Assembly: GCA_016297535.1 (NCBI GenBank) | Contig: JAEDGL010000095.1 | Coordinates: 1-9,309, forward strand | DNA: 9,309 nucleotides | Direction: 5' to 3' | Source of the DNA: Clostridia bacterium | GTDB taxonomy: Bacteria > Bacillota > Clostridia > Christensenellales > Aristaeellaceae | Shown: in pieces, positions 5,750 through 9,309 of the stretch | Numbering within the stretch: the first letter of the stretch is position 1 | Layout of the letters: every line of letters starts with the position of its first letter | Notes under the pieces: generated by a model | What the model was told of the DNA's origin: nothing | Databases searched by the model: none | The model's input: only the letters and a program-made list of their open reading frames with translations | Made by a program: the position numbers and the translations under genes

Positions 5750-8700
5750 ATGAACAAGACCGAAATGCTGCATGCGCTGGAGGAAGCCGTACCATCGCTG
5801 GAGGGAAAGCTGCACATCGAGCGGGTGCTGTATCAAAAAGAGGCCAACAAGGCCTATATGAGCTTTTTGTCGGATGTGCTGGTGGGCCAGCAGGATTTTC
5901 TGCTGCTGGAGCGCAGGCTGCGCGAGCTGTTTCCGCAGCTGACGGTGGCGCTGCGCGTGGCCAGCCCATCGCTTGGCGAGGATTTTTTGCAGGATATCAA
6001 CAAATACAAATCCGTTCTGACGGATTTTTTGCGCCGTCAGAGCCCGGCGCTGTCCGCGTGGATCGGCGATACGGGCTGGAGCGTCAGCGACGGCCGTATT
6101 CTGCTGACCTGCCCGGACAAGATCGCCCTGCAGTTTTTCAAATCCCATCATCTGGATGAAAAGCTTTCCCAGGCCGTGTACGATATTTTTCGCGTGCGGC
6201 TGCCCATTTCCATCGACGTATGCGGCGAGCGCGAGGCGTGGGTGCAGAAAATGCGCCAGGAGCGGGGCTTTACGTTTCCCGCCCGGCTGGAAACGCCCCT
6301 GCCGCAGGACGAGCCGCCGTGGGATGAAAACGCCATGCTGGCCATGGCCGGTCTGGATGCGCCGGCAGCGCCGGCCAAACCCCGTTCCGCCGCGCCTGCC
6401 GCACCCGCCGCGCCCAGAGCGCCCGTGCCCAAGGGCAATGTCATCAAGGGCCGCGCCATCGGCGATCAGCCCGTGCCCATCGGGGAGCTGGCCGAGGACA
6501 GCGGCATTGTGGTGATCGAGGGCACCGTAACCGGCGTGAACGAGCCCAGGGAGCTCAAGGGCGGCGAAACGGTGCTGGTGACCTTTGCCCTTTACGACGA
6601 TACCTCCACCATCTATTGCAAGTGCTTTTATCAGTACCGCATGCGCCGCGCGGGCATGGGCGAAACGCCCACCCCGCCCACCGATGAGGAGCGCGCGCGC
6701 GTCAAGGAGCAGATTGACAAAATCCAGAACGGCATGCGCCTGCGCCTGCGCGGCGACTGCCGGATGGATACGTTTCTGGGCGAGCTGAGCGTGGGCGTGC
6801 GCGATATGCAGGAGATGCCCAAAATCGAGCGCAGGGATACCTGCCCGGAAAAGCGCATCGAGCTGCACATGCACACCAACATGTCCACCATGGACGGCAT
6901 GACCGACGCGGGCCTTCTGGTAAAGCAGGCGGCCAAGTGGGGGCACCCCGCCGTAGCCATTACGGACCACGGCGCGTCGCAGGCGTTTCCGGCGGCGTTT
7001 GGCGCGGCCAAGAAAAACGATATCAAGCTCATCCCCGGCGTGGAGGGCTACCTGTGCGATCTGGTGCCCATTGTGAAAAACGCGGACAGCCGCCCGCTGA
7101 ACACCCCCATTGTGGTGCTGGACTTTGAAACCACCGGCCTGAGCCATGCCGTGGACCGCATTATCGAAATCGGCGCGGTCAAAATGGAAAACGGCGTGGT
7201 TACCGGCGAGCTCAGCCTGCTGTGCGACCCCGGCATGTCCCTCAAGCCCAAAATCAGCGAGCTGACCGGCATTACCGACCTGATGCTGCGCGGCAAGGAA
7301 AGCCCCGCCGAGGGCGTGCGCAAGCTGCTGGATTTTATCGGCGACTGCCCCGTGGCGGCGCACAACGCGCCCTTTGACATGGGCATGCTGGAGGCCGAAT
7401 GCAAGCGCATGGGCGTGGCGTGCAGCTATACGGTGCTGGATACGCTGGTGTTCAGCCGCAAGCTCTACCCCACCCAGAAAAGCCACAAGCTGGGCGCGGT
7501 GTGCCGCCTGCTGGGCGTATCGCTCAAAAACGCCCACCGCGCCGTGCACGACGCCGCCGCCACGGCCCAGTGCCTGGCCAAAATGCTGGAGGAGGCCCAA
7601 AAGAAGGGCGCGGCCACCCTGGGCGATATCGACGGCGTGATTGGCGGCGAAACCATTGGCGAAAGCTACCACATCGTGCTGCTGTGCAAAAGCCAGAAGG
7701 GCATGCAGAACCTGAACCACCTGATTTCGGATTCCAACCTGCGCTACTTCTACCGCCATCCCAACATGCCCCGCCACCTGATTGAGCAGTACCGCGAGGG
7801 CCTGATCCTTGGCAGCGCCTGCGAGGCGGGCGAGCTGTTCAGGGCCATCGTCAACAACCGTCCGCAGGAGGAAATCGAACGGATCGCCTCCTGGTACGAT
7901 TATCTGGAGATCCAGCCCATCGGCAACAACCAGTTCATGCTTCGCAACGGCACTGCGCGCGACGAGGAGGAGCTGAGGGATTTCAACCGCCGCATCGTAG
8001 CCCTGGGCGAAAAGCTGGGCAAGCCCGTGGTGGCCACGGGCGATGTGCACTTTCTCAACCCCGAGGACGCCATTTACCGCACCATCATCCAGGCGGGCCT
8101 GGGCTATGACGACTGCGACGAGCAGCCGCCCCTCTACTTTAAAACCACCGATGAAATGCTGGAGGAATTCAGCTATCTGGGCGCGGAAAAGGCGCATGAG
8201 GTGGTCATCGACAACCCGCGAATGATTGCGGATATGGTGGGAGAGCTGCGCCTGTTTCCCAAGCACCCCGAGGGCAAGGATACCTTCCAGCCCCTGTGGG
8301 AGGAGGCGGCGGACGATATCCAGAACCGCTCCTGGAGCCGCGCCAAACAGCTGTACGGCGATCCCCTGCCGGAGATCATCCAGAAGCGGCTGGAAAAGGA
8401 GCTGGGCTCCATCATCGGCTACGGCTTTGGCACGCTGTATTCCATCGCGCAGAAGCTGGTAAGCAAATCCCTTTCCGACGGCTATCTGGTGGGCTCGCGC
8501 GGATCGGTGGGCTCCAGCTTTGTGGCCACCATGTGCGGCATTACCGAGGTCAACCCCCTGCCCCCCCATTACCGCTGCGATCACTGCCACCGCATGTTCC
8601 TCACCCCGCCGGAGCTGGCCAGCGTGGGCGTGGACCTGCCCGACAAAAACTGCGAAATCTGCGGCAATCCCCTGGCCAAGGATGGCTTTGACATTCCCTT

Positions 8701-9309
8701 TGAGGTGTTTCTGGGCTTCAAGGGCGACAAGGTGCCCGATATCGACCTCAACTTTTCCGGCGAATACCAGCCCCGCGCCCACGCCTACATCGAGGAGCTG
8801 TTCGGCAAGGGCTATGTGTACCGCGCCGGCACCATATCCGGCCTGGCGGAAAAAACGGCCTTCGGCTTTGCCGCCAAATACTGCGAGGAGCGCGGCATCC
8901 GCGCCGGACGCGCGCACAAGGAACGGCTGGCGGCGGGCTGCGTGGGCGTAAAGCGCACCACCGGCCAGCACCCGGGCGGCATTGTGGTGCTGCCCAAGGA
9001 GTACGACATCTGCCAGTTTACGGCCATCCAGCACCCGGCGGATGATATCGAGGGCTCCACCCTTACCACGCATTACGACTTTAACTCCATGCACGATATT
9101 CTGGTCAAGCTGGACTGCCTTGGCCACGACGATCCCACCATGATCCACAAGCTGGAGGAGCTGACGGGCGTAAACTTCAAGCAGATTCCGCTGGACGACA
9201 AAAAGGTGATGAGCCTGTTTTCCAGCCCGGAGGCGCTGGGGCTTACGGTGGAGGAGCTGATGTGGGAAACGGGCACCCTGGGCATCCCCGAGTTTGGCAC
9301 CAGCTTTGT
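5750..9309 (+). CDS. polC: DNA polymerase III alpha subunit, PolC type (3' end beyond window)
   Basis: 1186 codons are visible of a protein usually near 1440 residues. PolC is the essential replicative polymerase of low-GC Gram-positive-type bacteria and carries its own proofreading. Order of parts: N-terminal domain (1 to about 200), Ala/Pro-rich linker (203-228), OB fold (about 254-340, starting VVIEGTVTG), and PHP domain opening with H373-x-H375 and continuing with D406-H407. The DEDDh 3'-5' exonuclease is inserted within PHP, with D458 and E460 in DFETTGL, D543 in AHNAPFD, and H596 and D601 in HRAVHD. The PHP domain then resumes before the polymerase core. In the core, the nucleotide-binding loop GSRGSVGSS lies near residue 915, a four-cysteine zinc site is C943/C946/C968/C971, and the catalytic aspartates are D997 and D999 in PDIDLNFSGEYQ. 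All key residues are present and no frameshift is seen. The start is ATG 5750, with AGGA five bases upstream and a promoter at 5684-5713. The thumb/C-terminal part lies outside the window. Confidence 0.96.
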   Translation, partial: MNKTEMLHALEEAVPSLEGKLHIERVLYQKEANKAYMSFLSDVLVGQQDFLLLERRLRELFPQLTVALRVASPSLGEDFLQDINKYKSVLTDFLRRQSPALSAWIGDTGWSVSDGRILLTCPDKIALQFFKSHHLDEKLSQAVYDIFRVRLPISIDVCGEREAWVQKMRQERGFTFPARLETPLPQDEPPWDENAMLAMAGLDAPAAPAKPRSAAPAAPAAPRAPVPKGNVIKGRAIGDQPVPIGELAEDSGIVVIEGTVTGVNEPRELKGGETVLVTFALYDDTSTIYCKCFYQYRMRRAGMGETPTPPTDEERARVKEQIDKIQNGMRLRLRGDCRMDTFLGELSVGVRDMQEMPKIERRDTCPEKRIELHMHTNMSTMDGMTDAGLLVKQAAKWGHPAVAITDHGASQAFPAAFGAAKKNDIKLIPGVEGYLCDLVPIVKNADSRPLNTPIVVLDFETTGLSHAVDRIIEIGAVKMENGVVTGELSLLCDPGMSLKPKISELTGITDLMLRGKESPAEGVRKLLDFIGDCPVAAHNAPFDMGMLEAECKRMGVACSYTVLDTLVFSRKLYPTQKSHKLGAVCRLLGVSLKNAHRAVHDAAATAQCLAKMLEEAQKKGAATLGDIDGVIGGETIGESYHIVLLCKSQKGMQNLNHLISDSNLRYFYRHPNMPRHLIEQYREGLILGSACEAGELFRAIVNNRPQEEIERIASWYDYLEIQPIGNNQFMLRNGTARDEEELRDFNRRIVALGEKLGKPVVATGDVHFLNPEDAIYRTIIQAGLGYDDCDEQPPLYFKTTDEMLEEFSYLGAEKAHEVVIDNPRMIADMVGELRLFPKHPEGKDTFQPLWEEAADDIQNRSWSRAKQLYGDPLPEIIQKRLEKELGSIIGYGFGTLYSIAQKLVSKSLSDGYLVGSRGSVGSSFVATMCGITEVNPLPPHYRCDHCHRMFLTPPELASVGVDLPDKNCEICGNPLAKDGFDIPFEVFLGFKGDKVPDIDLNFSGEYQPRAHAYIEELFGKGYVYRAGTISGLAEKTAFGFAAKYCEERGIRAGRAHKERLAAGCVGVKRTTGQHPGGIVVLPKEYDICQFTAIQHPADDIEGSTLTTHYDFNSMHDILVKLDCLGHDDPTMIHKLEELTGVNFKQIPLDDKKVMSLFSSPEALGLTVEELMWETGTLGIPEFGTSF

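Noticed and set aside
5729..9148. A 1139-codon open frame on the minus strand opposite polC
   Set aside because: It mirrors the polC codons, has a His/Ala/Gly/Gln-rich composition with no recognisable domain, and lies opposite an unmistakable PolC. High third-position GC suppresses stop codons in this antisense frame.
1..9309. Mobile element, CRISPR array, tRNA/rRNA gene or defence system
   Set aside because: No tandem spaced repeats, transposase-like protein, tRNA cloverleaf or rRNA-like stretch was seen. Nearly all of the window is accounted for by housekeeping genes.

Overview
The window is about 9.3 kb of GC-rich bacterial chromosome, densely packed with housekeeping genes. A Gram-positive-type PolC replicase, a GatCAB amidotransferase, an uncommon TTG start, purine-rich Shine-Dalgarno sites and sigma-A-type promoters together point to a high-GC member of the Bacillota, most likely an uncultured or gut-type clostridial lineage. 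The genus cannot be named from the sequence alone. I see no rRNA, tRNA, CRISPR array, insertion sequence, prophage or defence gene.

Left part (1-1587): the 3' end of a D-3-phosphoglycerate dehydrogenase gene (serA, plus strand) meets a minus-strand PLP enzyme of the threonine aldolase family. Between them are a long imperfect hairpin and a perfect bidirectional intrinsic terminator. The aldolase gene has a clear TTGACA-N17-TAGGAT promoter in the 128-bp gap that separates it from the divergent gat operon.

Middle part (1588-4561): a compact gatC-gatA-gatB operon on the plus strand. The gaps are 3 nt (C/A) and an 11-nt overlap (A/B). It encodes the enzyme that amidates misacylated Glu-tRNA(Gln) and/or Asp-tRNA(Asn). 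GatC is only 47 residues, about half the usual length, although GatA and GatB look complete. This is the most unusual protein feature here.

Right part (4558-9309): a minus-strand cysteine desulfurase gene converges on gatB, and their stop codons overlap by 4 bp. Its 5' end is divergent from polC, the DNA polymerase III alpha subunit with built-in proofreading exonuclease, which runs off the right edge after 1186 codons. The 109-bp gap between them holds two back-to-back promoters whose -35 boxes physically overlap.

The serA, aldolase and gat genes all touch amino-acid or aminoacyl-tRNA metabolism, but they lie in separate transcription units. I found no convincing new multi-gene system. The items worth a second look are the mini-GatC, the interlocked promoters, and a hairpin inside gatB that may serve as the terminator of the opposing desulfurase gene.
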